A DNA stretch of 64,000 nucleotides from an uncultured Rhodospirillales bacterium (GCA_903822185.1 CAIJOA010000032.1:124001-188000), one strand, 5' to 3'; numbered from the stretch's first letter, positions 16,653-26,141 are shown. Made by a program: numbers and translations. The notes: a model not told the origin generated them from the letters alone.

Positions 16653-18851
16653 TCAGGCCGAACCCGAGAGGTCGTGATCCATGATCGGGAAGCTGCGGAT
16701 GCGCTTGCCGGTGGCGGCGAAGATCGCGTTGGCGACGGCACCGCCGATCGGCGGCACCGCAGGCTCACCCGCCCCACCCCATAACTTGCCGCCGCTGGGC
16801 ATCAGATGCACGTCGATGCGCGGCGCCTCGGCGAGACGCACCATGCGATAGGTGTCGAAATTGCCTTGCACCGGCACGCCGTTCTTCACCGTGATCTTGC
16901 CATAGAGCGCGGCGCTGAGGCCGAAGATCACGCTGCCTTCGGCCTGTTCCGCGATCGACAGCGGATTGACCTGAATGCGCGTATCGAGCGCGACGGTGAC
17001 GCGATTGACCTTCACGTCGCCCTTGGCGCTGACCGTGACCTCGGCGACTTGCGCGCAGAGGCTGCCGGTATCTTCGCAGATCGCGATACCGCGGCCGGTG
17101 CCTTTCGGCAGCGGCTTGCCCCAATCGCCTTTCTCGGCGGCGAGGTCGAGCACCTTCACCCAATCGGGCTTGTCGGCAAGCAATTTGCGCCGCAGCTGAT
17201 AGGGATCGAGATTGCTGGCCGCTGCGATCTCGTCGAGGAAGCTTTCGATCGCGTAGGTATGCTGGTTCGCGCCCGGCGCGCGCCAGAACCAGACCGGCAG
17301 ATGCGTATTCTTGATCGACGCCTGCACCCGCTGATTCGGGATCGTGTAGCCGTTATTGCTGAGGCCCGCGACGGCCATCGGCTCCGGGCCCTTCATGCCG
17401 GGAATGACGCGGCCGACCGAATTGAGGATCGACGAGGTCACGACACGGATATCCCACGCGGTCGGCATGCCGTCCTTATCGACAGCGGCCTTGAAGCGTA
17501 CGACCGCATGCGGACGGAACTTGTCCTGGCGCGTGTCTTCTTCGCGCGTCCAGATCAGCTTCACCGGCTTTTGCACCACCTTGGCGACCTGGATCGCCTG
17601 GATGATTTCATCACTCGCGTCGCGCCGGCCGAAGCCGCCGCCGACGAAAGCATTGTGGATATAGACGTTCTCTTCTTCGAGACCTGATGCCTTCGCCGCC
17701 GCTTCGGTGGCGTCGAGCGCATCTTGCGTGCCGACCCACACATCGAGCCGGTCGGCCTGCAGATGAACGGTCGCGTTCATCGGCTCCATCGGCGAATGCG
17801 ACAGATAGGGCGTCTCATAGACGGCTTCGATGGTCTTGGCCGCACCCTTGATCGCCTGATCGACATCGCCGGTATTGCGCGCCGATTGCATCGGGCCATC
17901 GAGGGCGTCGTGGAAATCCTTCGACAGCTGCGCGCTATCGATGCCGCCGGCCCCGTTGGTATCCCATTCCGGTTGCAGCTTCGCCAGCGCCTGTTTGGCG
18001 CGCCAGTAGCTGCCGGTTGCGACGACCGCGACGGCGTTATCGAGCTTCACGACCTTGAGAATGCCCGGCGCATTGGCGAGCACCGATTCATCGACGCTCT
18101 TCAATTTACCGCCCGGCACCGGCGAAGCATTGATCGCCGCATACACCATGTCGGGAATCTGCGCGTCGATGCCGAACTTCGCCGCGCCGTTGATCTTGTG
18201 CGGAACATCCATGCGCGGCATCGGCGTGCCGATGAAAGTATATTGATCCGGCGTCTTGATCGCCGGTTCTTTATCGAGTTTCACCTTCGCCGCATCGGGT
18301 GCGAGTTCGCCATAGCGAAAGCTACGGCCCGAGGCTGTGTGCGTGACGACACCGTTCTTCACGCTGCATTCCGTCGGCGCGACGTTCCAGCGTGTGGCCG
18401 CTACAGCGATCAGCCGTTCGCGCGCGCTGGCACCGACCTGCTGCACTTTGACTTGCGAGCCTTTGATCGTCCGGCTGCCGTTCGAGAACATGTCGCCATA
18501 GACTTTTTTCTCGCGCAGATTCCGGTTCGGCGATGCGTATTCGATCCGCACCTTCGACCAGTCGCACTGCAGTTCCTCGACCAGCATCATCGGCACGGCG
18601 GTCATGCTGCCTTGGCCCATCTCGGAACGCTGATAGCGGATCAAGACCGAATCATCCGGATCGATCGCGATCCAGGCATCGATCTCGTTGGCATTATGAG
18701 CATCGGTGTCCCACGGCTGCACGCCGACGACGGCGGCTTTGGCGAGACGCGACAACGGGCCGATACCGACCGCGAAGCCACCGGCGACGGTAGCGGCGGT
18801 GACGATGAAGCTGCGGCGTGACGTATTCGGCATGATGCGATTTCCATCCAT
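16653..18851 (-). CDS. xanthine dehydrogenase-family molybdopterin-binding subunit (IorB-like)
   Basis: The 732-residue protein begins with a twin-arginine signal (NTSRRSFIVTAATVAGG, residues 8-24), so the folded enzyme is exported. It has the duplicated Mo-hydroxylase layout of isoquinoline 1-oxidoreductase beta subunits: SEMGQGSMTAVPMMLVEEL, SHSPMEPMNATV, VGGGFGRRDASDE, and the C-terminal GGAGEPAVPPIGGAVANAI with the catalytic-type glutamate. Family members hydroxylate N-heterocycles or aldehydes with water as oxygen donor. The ATG at 18851 follows GGGGAGGACGAG and lies 14 bases beyond the stop of the 2Fe-2S subunit. The substrate cannot be read from the sequence. Confidence 0.94.
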   Translation of the reverse strand: MDGNRIMPNTSRRSFIVTAATVAGGFAVGIGPLSRLAKAAVVGVQPWDTDAHNANEIDAWIAIDPDDSVLIRYQRSEMGQGSMTAVPMMLVEELQCDWSKVRIEYASPNRNLREKKVYGDMFSNGSRTIKGSQVKVQQVGASARERLIAVAATRWNVAPTECSVKNGVVTHTASGRSFRYGELAPDAAKVKLDKEPAIKTPDQYTFIGTPMPRMDVPHKINGAAKFGIDAQIPDMVYAAINASPVPGGKLKSVDESVLANAPGILKVVKLDNAVAVVATGSYWRAKQALAKLQPEWDTNGAGGIDSAQLSKDFHDALDGPMQSARNTGDVDQAIKGAAKTIEAVYETPYLSHSPMEPMNATVHLQADRLDVWVGTQDALDATEAAAKASGLEEENVYIHNAFVGGGFGRRDASDEIIQAIQVAKVVQKPVKLIWTREEDTRQDKFRPHAVVRFKAAVDKDGMPTAWDIRVVTSSILNSVGRVIPGMKGPEPMAVAGLSNNGYTIPNQRVQASIKNTHLPVWFWRAPGANQHTYAIESFLDEIAAASNLDPYQLRRKLLADKPDWVKVLDLAAEKGDWGKPLPKGTGRGIAICEDTGSLCAQVAEVTVSAKGDVKVNRVTVALDTRIQVNPLSIAEQAEGSVIFGLSAALYGKITVKNGVPVQGNFDTYRMVRLAEAPRIDVHLMPSGGKLWGGAGEPAVPPIGGAVANAIFAATGKRIRSFPIMDHDLSGSA

Positions 18852-18865
18852 GGCTCGTCCTCCCC

Positions 18866-19321
18866 TCAAGCTTTCATCAGGTCGGCAGCACGATGGATCG
18901 CGCGGCGAAGACGTTCATACGTCCCGCAGCGACAGATATTCGTGATGTTGTTGTCGATATCCGCGTCGGTCGGATTGGGGTTCTGTTTAAGGAACGCGAC
19001 CGTGGCCATGATCTGACCGGATTGACAGTATCCGCATTGCGGGACGTCCTCGGCCAGCCACGCCTGCTGCACCGGATGTTTGCTATCGGTCGAGAGTCCT
19101 TCGATCGTCGTGACCGTCGCGCCTTCGAGCGCGCCAATCGGCACCGAGCACGAACGCATCGCCTGGCCGTTCACATGCACGGTGCAGGCGCCGCATTGCG
19201 CGATGCCGCAGCCGAATTTCGTGCCGGTTAGCCCGACCGCATCGCGGATCACCCAAAGCAGCGGTGTATCCGGCTCCAGATCTACTTGATGCTGTGTTCC
19301 ATTGACGGTGATATTGACCAT
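18866..19321 (-). CDS. (2Fe-2S)-binding subunit of molybdenum hydroxylase (IorA-like)
   Basis: The 151-residue protein carries two [2Fe-2S] clusters. The N-terminal plant-ferredoxin site is [16 protein letters not shown] with a fourth cysteine in MRSCSVP, and the C-terminal site is [10 protein letters not shown] with [11 protein letters not shown]. It transfers electrons between the molybdenum centre and an acceptor, here most likely the triheme cytochrome at the end of the operon. The ATG at 19321 is preceded by CAGGAGAGG at good spacing and gives the expected start MVNITVNG; a longer upstream frame was discarded. It is the first gene of the three-gene operon. Confidence 0.95.
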   Translation of the reverse strand: MVNITVNGTQHQVDLEPDTPLLWVIRDAVGLTGTKFGCGIAQCGACTVHVNGQAMRSCSVPIGALEGATVTTIEGLSTDSKHPVQQAWLAEDVPQCGYCQSGQIMATVAFLKQNPNPTDADIDNNITNICRCGTYERLRRAIHRAADLMKA

Positions 19322-19564
19322 TGGCCTCTCCTGCGGACGGGGCGCCCGAAAGCGCACTCTTAGATTGCACGTTATTATAGCAGATACCTGATGCGGGGCG
19401 AGAGCCGCCTTCGGTCACATCCGCGAGACCGGATAGGACACAATGCCTGACATATCCACGTGGTTGCCTGCTCTCATTTAGGCATCGATCCAGCCGCTAA
19501 ATAATGCTGTGCCGGTTCATGGGGCTGCGGTCTGATCGAGCGAACAAGCATGCGAGAGAGCATC
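19322..19564. other. Intergenic region between divergent oxidoreductase operons
   Basis: This 243-base gap must contain promoters for the molybdenum hydroxylase operon (leftward) and the flavin monooxygenase (rightward). I see no clear inverted repeat, riboswitch or small gene in it; a local AT-rich patch ttatta at about 19370 is the best candidate for promoter DNA. Confidence 0.4.
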
Positions 19565-20872
19565 ATGGTATCGCCGTTCCGGTTTGGATTTTTCACCAAT
19601 TTCGGCGCCGACGAATGGAACGGCACCTTCAGCAACGGCGGTTCGCCCTGGACCGGCGAGTTTCATGTCGAGATCGCCAAGGCGTTGGAACGCGCCGCGT
19701 TCGATTTCATCTTCTTCGACGACAATCTGTTGGTGCCCGAAACCTACGGCAACAGCATGGATGCTTATCTTCGGCTAAGCGCTACAGCGCCGAAGCACGA
19801 TCCCGCTCCCCTCGCCTCGCTGATCGGCGCATCGACCAAAGACATCGGCGTGGTCATCACGCTTTCGACTCTCGCCTATCCGCCTTACATGCTCGCCCGG
19901 CTCTGCGCGACGCTGGATCATATCTGCCGCGGCCGCTTCGGCTGGAACATCGTCACCAGCACCGAACATGGCGCCGCGCAGAATTTCGGCCTCGATCAAC
20001 TCCCGCTGCGGGTCGATCGCTATGAGGTCGCCGAGGAATATATGGATCTGGTCGGGCAGTTGTTCCGGTCGTGGGAACCTGACGCCGTCGTTCTCGATCG
20101 CGAGAAAGGCATCTATGCCGATGCCAGCAAGGTTCACGCAATCAATTTTGCCGGCAAGCATTTCAAGTCGCGCGGCCCCCTGAACACCGTGCCGTCGCCG
20201 CAAGGGCGTCCGGCCTACTTCCAGGCCGGCGCATCACCGGTCGGCCGCGCCTTCGCCGCCAAGTATGCCGACGCGGTGATCGTGTCCGCCAAAGGCCCGG
20301 CGGGCATGAAAGCGTTTCGCGACGATGTTCGCGCTAAGGTCGCAGCGGCAGGGCGCGATCCGGACTCGGTGAAAGTCTTCTTTCTTCTCGCCCCCGTTCT
20401 CGGCGCGACGACCTCCGAGGCGCGCGCCAAACATGACCGGCTGCGCTCGTCACCGTTCATCTTGGAGCGCACCCTTGCCTTCACCAGCTCGATCTCGAAC
20501 ATCGACTTCGCGCAATTCGATTTGGATAAGCCGCTACCGACCCTCACCACCGAAGGCGGTTCCGGCACGTTGGAAAAAATCATTCAGCAAAGCGGCGGCC
20601 AAGGCAGCGACAAGACGCTGCGCGAACTGGCCAAGATCGGGATGGGAAATTCCGTCGATCTCGTCGGCACGCCGGACGAAGTCGCGGATGAGATGGTGGC
20701 GATTGCCGAGCATGTCGGCGGCGATGGATTCCTCTTCACCTCGCCGTCGCAACAGGTCAGCCGGCATTACATCACCGAACTAACCGAAGGATTAGCACCC
20801 GCGCTGCAAAAGCGCGGACTGATGCGCAGTGCATCAACTCCGGGGACGTTGCGCCATAAACTGCAAGCCTAA
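19565..20872 (+). CDS. NtaA/SnaA/DszA-family flavin-dependent monooxygenase
   Basis: The 435-residue bacterial luciferase-like protein uses reduced flavin from a separate reductase to oxygenate organosulfur or N-containing compounds. Signature segments are SPFRFGFFTNF, WTGEFHVEIAKALERAAFDFIFF-type barrel start, LDHICRGRFGWNIVTS (family hallmark near 110-125), VPSPQGRPAYFQAGAS and VGTPDEVADEM. It is shorter and more divergent than the pair at 26590-29296. The ATG at 19565 (MVSPFRFG) is chosen because GAGAGAG precedes it; an ATG five codons earlier has no ribosome-binding site. It reads as a single gene, followed by palindrome P4b. Confidence 0.92.
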   Translation: MVSPFRFGFFTNFGADEWNGTFSNGGSPWTGEFHVEIAKALERAAFDFIFFDDNLLVPETYGNSMDAYLRLSATAPKHDPAPLASLIGASTKDIGVVITLSTLAYPPYMLARLCATLDHICRGRFGWNIVTSTEHGAAQNFGLDQLPLRVDRYEVAEEYMDLVGQLFRSWEPDAVVLDREKGIYADASKVHAINFAGKHFKSRGPLNTVPSPQGRPAYFQAGASPVGRAFAAKYADAVIVSAKGPAGMKAFRDDVRAKVAAAGRDPDSVKVFFLLAPVLGATTSEARAKHDRLRSSPFILERTLAFTSSISNIDFAQFDLDKPLPTLTTEGGSGTLEKIIQQSGGQGSDKTLRELAKIGMGNSVDLVGTPDEVADEMVAIAEHVGGDGFLFTSPSQQVSRHYITELTEGLAPALQKRGLMRSASTPGTLRHKLQA

Positions 20873-20890
20873 AGATGTCCAAAGCATCCT

Positions 20891-20989
20891 GCGTCCCTCG
20901 ACTTCGCTCGGGATGAGGATGAAGCGGTGCGTTTAATGTCGGATGCAACGCTTGATATTTACCTCATCCCGAGCGAAGTCGAGGGACGC
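20891..20989. repeat. Intergenic palindrome, family P4, subtype b
   Basis: The outer arms are gcgtccctcgacttcgctcg and cgagcgaagtcgagggacgc, with an inner module containing ggatgcaacgc. It begins 19 bases after the flavin monooxygenase stop codon. The other subtype-b copy is at 51609-51708. Confidence 0.88.
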
Positions 20990-21107
20990 GCGACGGCACA
21001 GCCATCGCTCTTTTCAGCGGCTAAACCCAACGGCATATACGGGTTTTATATTTTTTCGCCGCAAAATCGACCTCGCTTTCCAATAGTCGTCCGCTCACGT
21101 TACGGCG

Positions 21108-22982
21108 ATGGAAAGCACATCGGTTGCTAAGGTGCGGCACTGCCCGCTGGTATTGGGTGCGCTGGGCGTCGTCTATGGCGATATCGGCACCTCTCCGCTT
21201 TATACGGTCAAACAATGTTTCGACGCGCTGGGCGGCGCGACGAGCGTCACGATCTATGGCGTCCTGTCGCTGATCACCTGGGCGCTGATCGTCATCGTCA
21301 CCATCAAATATGTCGGCGTCATCATGCGCGCCGACAATCGCGGCGAAGGCGGCATCCTCGCTTTGACCGCTCTCGCGTTGCGCGTCGCCAAGCCCGGCAC
21401 GTCGCTGCATTGGACGATTCTGGCCGCCGGCCTGTTGGGCGCATCTTTGTTCTACGGCGACGGCGTCATCACGCCGGCGATATCGGTCCTCAGCGCCGTC
21501 GAAGGACTGAAAGTCGTCACGCCCGCCTTCGCGCCCTATGTCATTCCGCTGACGATCGCGATCTTGCTCGGCCTGTTCGCGGTGCAGCGCACGGGCACCG
21601 CGCGGATCGGCGGATATTTCGGTCCGGCCATGGCGATATGGTTCCTCGTCATCGGCTTGCTGGGCGCGATCCAGATCGTGCGGCATCCGGATATTCTGTT
21701 CGCGCTGAACCCTTGGTATGGGCTGAGCCTCTTGTGGGACAATCCGATGCGCGGCTTCGTGCTTCTCGGTGCGGTCGTACTCGCCGTCACCGGGGCCGAG
21801 GCGCTTTACGCCGATATGGGTCATTTCGGCAAAGAGCCGATCCGTCGGGCCTGGCTCTATTTCGTCTTCCCCGCCCTGCTGCTCAATTATTTCGGCCAAG
21901 GCGCGTTGCTGCTGCACGACACGGCGGCGCTCGAGAATCCGTTTTTCCATCTCGTGCCGGCCTGGGGCATCTATCCGATGATCGCGCTGGCCGCGCTCGC
22001 GACGGTCATCGCCTCGCAAGCGGTCATTACCGGCGCGTTCTCGATGACACGCCAGGCGGTGCTGCTCGGGTACATCCCGCGTGTCGTCATCCGTCACACC
22101 TCGGAACAAGAGATCGGCCAGATCTATGTGCCGAAGGTCAATATGATGCTGCTGCTCGCGGTCATCGCCGTGGTATTGGGCTTTCGCAACGCCGACAATC
22201 TCGGCACCGCCTACGGCATCGCCGTGACCGGCACGATGTCGCTGACTACCATCCTCGCTTTCATCTATATGGTCGGCAGCGCCGGCTGGAACCGCTGGCG
22301 CGCGATGGCGCTGTTCGGTGCGTTCCTGATCGTCGATCTTACTTTCTTTGCCGCGAATGCGCTGAAGATCGAGGAAGGCGGCTGGTTCCCGCTGGCCATC
22401 GCCGCAGGCATCTTCGCCCTGATGATCACCTGGCTGAAAGGCCGCGAGGCGCTGTTGACCGCACGCTGGCGCGACGCGCTGCCGCTCGACATGTTCCTCC
22501 AGACGCTCAGCCCCGAACGGCCGAAGCGGGTTCCGGGCACCGCGATCTTCCTCGTCGCCAACGATCAGGTCGTACCCAGCGCGCTGCTGCACAACATCAA
22601 GCACAACAAGGTGCTGCACGAGCGGGTCGTGCTGATGAAGATCGAGATCCAAGACATCCCCCGCGTGCCCGAAGAGCAGCGCATCGTGATCCAGCATCTC
22701 GACCATAACTTTCACAGCATCGCGGTCGCCTATGGCTTCATGGACGAGCCCAACGTGCCGCGGGCCTTGGCGCAGCTTCGCTTGATGCAGTTCCGCTTCA
22801 ACCTGCTCGAAACCTCGTTCTTCGTCGGACGCGAGAAGCTGGTCCTGCGCAAGCTTGGCGGACTTTGGACCTGGCGCAAGCGGCTGTTCATCATCATGCA
22901 CCGGACGATGATGAGCGCGACCGAGTATTTCCGCATCCCGACCAACCGCGTCGTCGAGCTGGGCGGCCAAACCGAGATATAA
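21108..22982 (+). CDS. kup: Kup-family potassium uptake permease
   Basis: The 624-residue protein has about twelve membrane helices followed by a cytoplasmic C-terminal domain of roughly 170 residues. The family signature LGALGVVYGDIGTSPLYTVK is at residues 16-35, with MRADNRGEGGILAL at 72-85 and GDGVITPAISVLSAVEGL at 122-139. Kup proteins are proton-coupled, low-rate K+ importers used at low external potassium or low pH. It follows palindrome P4b after about 120 bases and appears to have its own promoter. Its length and order of motifs are normal. Confidence 0.97.
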   Translation: MESTSVAKVRHCPLVLGALGVVYGDIGTSPLYTVKQCFDALGGATSVTIYGVLSLITWALIVIVTIKYVGVIMRADNRGEGGILALTALALRVAKPGTSLHWTILAAGLLGASLFYGDGVITPAISVLSAVEGLKVVTPAFAPYVIPLTIAILLGLFAVQRTGTARIGGYFGPAMAIWFLVIGLLGAIQIVRHPDILFALNPWYGLSLLWDNPMRGFVLLGAVVLAVTGAEALYADMGHFGKEPIRRAWLYFVFPALLLNYFGQGALLLHDTAALENPFFHLVPAWGIYPMIALAALATVIASQAVITGAFSMTRQAVLLGYIPRVVIRHTSEQEIGQIYVPKVNMMLLLAVIAVVLGFRNADNLGTAYGIAVTGTMSLTTILAFIYMVGSAGWNRWRAMALFGAFLIVDLTFFAANALKIEEGGWFPLAIAAGIFALMITWLKGREALLTARWRDALPLDMFLQTLSPERPKRVPGTAIFLVANDQVVPSALLHNIKHNKVLHERVVLMKIEIQDIPRVPEEQRIVIQHLDHNFHSIAVAYGFMDEPNVPRALAQLRLMQFRFNLLETSFFVGREKLVLRKLGGLWTWRKRLFIIMHRTMMSATEYFRIPTNRVVELGGQTEI

Positions 22983-23053
22983 GCGGCCCACCGCTTTTGG
23001 ATGCGCCGTGGCGGTGCTATCCTTCGGGATATGCACGCAACCACAGGACAACG

Positions 23054-24487
23054 ATGACCGTTCCGGACGACGCGGCGCACCGCGCGCGCAATCCGATGGT
23101 TATCGCCACCATCGTTTCCATCGCCTTCTTTATGGAATCGCTCGACAGCACGGTGATCGTCACCGCGTTGCCGCAGATGGCGCATAGCTTCGGCGAAAGC
23201 TCGGTCCGGCTCAGCCTCGGCATCAGCGTCTATATGCTGACCCTCGCCGTGGTCATTCCCGCAAGCGGCTGGATCGCCGACCGCTTTGGCGCGCGCCGCG
23301 TGTTCTGCTTCGCCATCGCACTCTTCACCCTCGCCTCGATGCTGTGCGGCGCCAGCAACAGCCTGTGGCAATTCGTCGGCGCCCGCATCCTTCAGGGCGT
23401 CGGCGGCGCGATGATGTCGCCGGTCGGACGCATCGTCGTGCTGCGCATGACCGAGAAGGCGCATCTCGTCCGCATCATGAATTTCATCACCGTGCCCGGC
23501 CTGATCGGACCGGTGCTGGGACCGCCGGTCGGTGGCTTCCTGACCACCTATGCGTCATGGCGGTGGATCTTTTTCCTCAACGTGCCGATCTGCATCGCCG
23601 GCATCACCATGGCGTATCTTTATATCCGCAATCTCGATCCGGCGAAGCCACGCCCGTTCGATCTTACCGGCTTCCTCCTCAACGGCGTCACCATGGCCAG
23701 CCTGATGTTCGGTCTCGATGTCGTCGCGGGACCGGGATCGAACTGGCAATTGGGCGGCGGAATGATCCTCGGCGGCCTGATCGTCGGTTTCTTCGCCGGA
23801 CGTCACGCGCTGAGGACGCCGCATCCGCTGGTCGATGTCCGCGCCCTCAAAGTAAAGACCTATGCCGTCGTGAATTCCGGCGGCTCGATGTTCCGCATGT
23901 CGATGTCAGCGCCGACCTTCCTGATGCCGCTGTTCTTTCAAGTCGGGCTAGGCATGAGCGCCTTTGCCTCGGGCATGTTGATCCTCTGCCATGCGGCGGG
24001 CGATCTCGGCATCAAGGTCGTGACGACACGCTCGCTCCGCTGGTTCGGCTTTCGCACCATGCTGATCGCCAGCGCCAGCACCTTTGCCTGTTTCATCGTC
24101 GCCTGCGCCAACTTCACACCCCAGACGCCCGCCATCGTCATCATGGCGCTGCTGTTCGTCGGCGGTGCGGTGCGCTCGCTGCAGATGACCTCGCTCGGCT
24201 CGCTGCAATTCTCGGACATCCCACCGGGCGAGATCACCGGCGCCTCCACCCTCTCGGGCGTCAATCAGCAATTGATGCGGTCGTTCGGTGTCGCCATGGC
24301 GGCGGTCGTGCTCAACCTTGCCGTCGCCTACCGTGGCGGCATGCCCGGCGTCCTCACCCTGATCGATTTCCGCATCGCGTTCTATGTCACGGCCGGCATC
24401 TGCCTTGGCGCCGTGCTGTGGTATCTGCCGCTCGAAAAGAATGTCGGCAGCCACGTCAGCGGCCATCAACGCGCCAACGCGCCCTGA
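23054..24487 (+). CDS. MFS transporter, DHA2 (EmrB/QacA-type) drug:H+ antiporter family
   Basis: The 477-residue protein has about fourteen membrane helices. Helix 1 contains FFMESLDSTVIVTALPQM, the DHA2 motif D1 (xLDxTVxNVALP type), and the loop after helix 2 contains GWIADRFGARRV, MFS motif A. Motif C-type glycines and prolines appear in VPGLIGPVLGPPVGG. It should export a hydrophobic compound in exchange for protons. The ATG at 23054 follows AGGACAACG; the longer frame upstream overlaps the end of kup and is unlikely. It leads into two small hypothetical genes with gaps of 4 and -1 bases, suggesting one transcript. Confidence 0.93.
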   Translation: MTVPDDAAHRARNPMVIATIVSIAFFMESLDSTVIVTALPQMAHSFGESSVRLSLGISVYMLTLAVVIPASGWIADRFGARRVFCFAIALFTLASMLCGASNSLWQFVGARILQGVGGAMMSPVGRIVVLRMTEKAHLVRIMNFITVPGLIGPVLGPPVGGFLTTYASWRWIFFLNVPICIAGITMAYLYIRNLDPAKPRPFDLTGFLLNGVTMASLMFGLDVVAGPGSNWQLGGGMILGGLIVGFFAGRHALRTPHPLVDVRALKVKTYAVVNSGGSMFRMSMSAPTFLMPLFFQVGLGMSAFASGMLILCHAAGDLGIKVVTTRSLRWFGFRTMLIASASTFACFIVACANFTPQTPAIVIMALLFVGGAVRSLQMTSLGSLQFSDIPPGEITGASTLSGVNQQLMRSFGVAMAAVVLNLAVAYRGGMPGVLTLIDFRIAFYVTAGICLGAVLWYLPLEKNVGSHVSGHQRANAP

Positions 24488-24491
24488 CACG

Positions 24492-24950
24492 ATGCCCGCG
24501 CCCGCCGCCCCCTTCGAAACCATCCCCGCCTGGCGCATCGCGCGACTGCGCCAAGCCTTGCGCGATGCGACACAACGTGGCCGCGACCTCGCCTCGGACG
24601 GCGACGCCCTCGATCACCGCGCGCTGCAACGTCGCTTCGCCGAGGCACGCCACCTCGCCCTCAAGGCCGCCGCAAAGCCGCGAACGAAGACCACCCGCAA
24701 AGGCCGCAGCTTTCCGATCACGAAACAAATCGCCATCTGGCGCGCGATCCTCGAAACCCGCCCGGCGAATTGGCAGCAAGGCGACAAGGCCCCTTTCGGC
24801 CGCATCGCCGAAGCGCATCGCCTCGCCAGCGAAGCCTGCCGCAACCTCGCCGTCGCCCCGCCGCGCTATCGCACGGTCTATATCCTCTGGCATAAAGGCG
24901 TGCCCTCACCCGACGTGACCAAGGCACTCGCCCGTTTGGAGACCGCGTAA
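24492..24950 (+). CDS. small basic protein, function unknown
   Basis: The 152-residue, Arg/Ala-rich protein has helical N-terminal and central parts (RIARLRQALRDATQRGRD and HRALQRRFAEARHLALKAA), a basic linker PRTKTTRKGRSF, and a C-terminal segment APPRYRTVYILWHKGVPSPD. No family is recognised; the basic charge is compatible with nucleic-acid binding, but that is inference. It starts four bases after the MFS gene stop and its TAA overlaps the next ATG (TAATG), so coupling on both sides supports a real gene. Confidence 0.68.
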   Translation: MPAPAAPFETIPAWRIARLRQALRDATQRGRDLASDGDALDHRALQRRFAEARHLALKAAAKPRTKTTRKGRSFPITKQIAIWRAILETRPANWQQGDKAPFGRIAEAHRLASEACRNLAVAPPRYRTVYILWHKGVPSPDVTKALARLETA

Positions 24951-25150
24951 TGGCCCGACCCGCCGAACCCACCATCGACATCAAAGAAACCGGCCCCGGC
25001 AAATTCGAGCTTGCGGTGACGTTTGATGGTCAACGGTTCGAGTGCGGCAACTATCTCAACCGTGCAGCGGCAGCACAAGCGGGAAGGCTATTCGTCCAGC
25101 GCAAAGAAGGCGAACAGGCCGGGCGCAAGAAGTCGCCGCGGAAGAAATGA
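24950..25150 (+). CDS. small basic protein, function unknown
   Basis: This 66-residue protein has a short beta-rich core (ETGPGKFELAVTFDGQRFE) and a lysine/arginine-rich tail (GRKKSPRKK). It begins within the stop codon of the previous gene (TAATG), so it is probably translated by coupling. No family is recognised. The basic tail is reminiscent of nucleic-acid-binding proteins, without further support. Confidence 0.6.
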   Translation: MARPAEPTIDIKETGPGKFELAVTFDGQRFECGNYLNRAAAAQAGRLFVQRKEGEQAGRKKSPRKK

Positions 25151-25178
25151 CGCAGAACATCAGCAAGGCAGTTAGATC

Positions 25179-25589
25179 ATGACAGACGACTCCCCCATCC
25201 GCCTCGGCACGCTTTGGCTTGGCGCGTTTGTCATGTGGTGGGTCATCGATATCGGGGTGACGATCGCCTGGGTTGAGACGTTCCGACATTTCTTCGGGCC
25301 GAATTACTGGGTGTTGTCGCCGTCGCATGGTCTCGCCTTGATCGCGGCGTCGATCGTCGCGGTGCGGCTGGCGCCGGTGCGTCACAAGAAGGCGGCGAGC
25401 AATGTTTTCCCGACGATGGGGCTTCTGTTCGCGTTCTGGCAGGTGAAGGCTGTTTATGATCACGGCCTGCCGATCAATGAAGCGATGATCAATGCCGCCG
25501 CGACCGCGGTCGGCTTTGCCCTCACCTATTATATCCTAAAGGCGATGGCGGCGAAGGCCGCGCCCGTCACGGATACGGCAGCGTCCTAA
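25179..25589 (+). CDS. small four-helix membrane protein, function unknown
   Basis: The 136-residue protein has about four membrane segments (residues 9-30, 48-64, 76-93 and 100-121) and a short polar tail. I recognise no family. It starts 28 bases after the small basic protein on the same strand, and its GC-rich codon use is like that of its neighbours. Confidence 0.68.
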   Translation: MTDDSPIRLGTLWLGAFVMWWVIDIGVTIAWVETFRHFFGPNYWVLSPSHGLALIAASIVAVRLAPVRHKKAASNVFPTMGLLFAFWQVKAVYDHGLPINEAMINAAATAVGFALTYYILKAMAAKAAPVTDTAAS

Positions 25590-25622
25590 AACTGTCGGGC
25601 ACCACGTCGAGAGGGGAAGGCA

Positions 25623-26141
25623 ATGCGGACATCACCCTACGACCTCAGCGTGCCGACCTTCCTGCAAACCGTAAGAGCCGTCGCGGGCTTTCTCGACCGT
25701 GCGGCGACACACTTTTCGAATACCGGTGTCGATCCCGATAGTTTCGTGAACACCCGCCTCTTCGCCGACATGGCACCGTTTCATTTTCAGATCGAAGCGG
25801 CATGGCATCATTCCGTGTGGGGAGTCGAGGCGCTCAAGACCGGCGCGTTCACTCCTCCCGCCTTGGTCGGACCTGTTCCTTTCACCGATCTACAGGCGAT
25901 GATCGACAAGGCAGAAGCGGCGCTGGAGGCGTTCGTCCCCGAAGAGATTAATGACTGCGCGGGCAAGCAGCTGGACCTTCAGATCGGCCCGCGACGGCTT
26001 GCTTTCACGCCGGAGAGTTTCATTCTCTCTTTCTCGCTGCCGAACTTTCATTTCCACGCCGTGACCGCATACAACATTCTGCGCTCGCACGGCGTGCCGC
26101 TCGGCAAACGTGATTACGAGGGTCGGCTGCGCACCGGTTAA
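25623..26141 (+). CDS. DUF1993 domain-containing protein
   Basis: The 172-residue protein matches the DUF1993 pattern: an N-terminal TVPTFLQTV-like helix (here SVPTFLQTVRAVAGFLDRAA), an R-L-F/DMAPFHFQIE segment with ADMAPFHFQIEAAWHHSV, and the C-terminal FILSFSLPNFHFHAVTAYNILRSHGV that is most characteristic. The family resembles DinB-like four-helix bundles and has no established activity; the retained histidines (HF, HH, HFH) hint at metal binding. GGGGAAGGCA precedes the ATG. Its last four bases overlap the end of the convergent gene at 26138-26593. Confidence 0.87.
   Translation: MRTSPYDLSVPTFLQTVRAVAGFLDRAATHFSNTGVDPDSFVNTRLFADMAPFHFQIEAAWHHSVWGVEALKTGAFTPPALVGPVPFTDLQAMIDKAEAALEAFVPEEINDCAGKQLDLQIGPRRLAFTPESFILSFSLPNFHFHAVTAYNILRSHGVPLGKRDYEGRLRTG

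Noticed and set aside
21021-23051. Long minus-strand open frame across kup
   Set aside because: It is antisense to an intact Kup protein and shows no recognisable domain.
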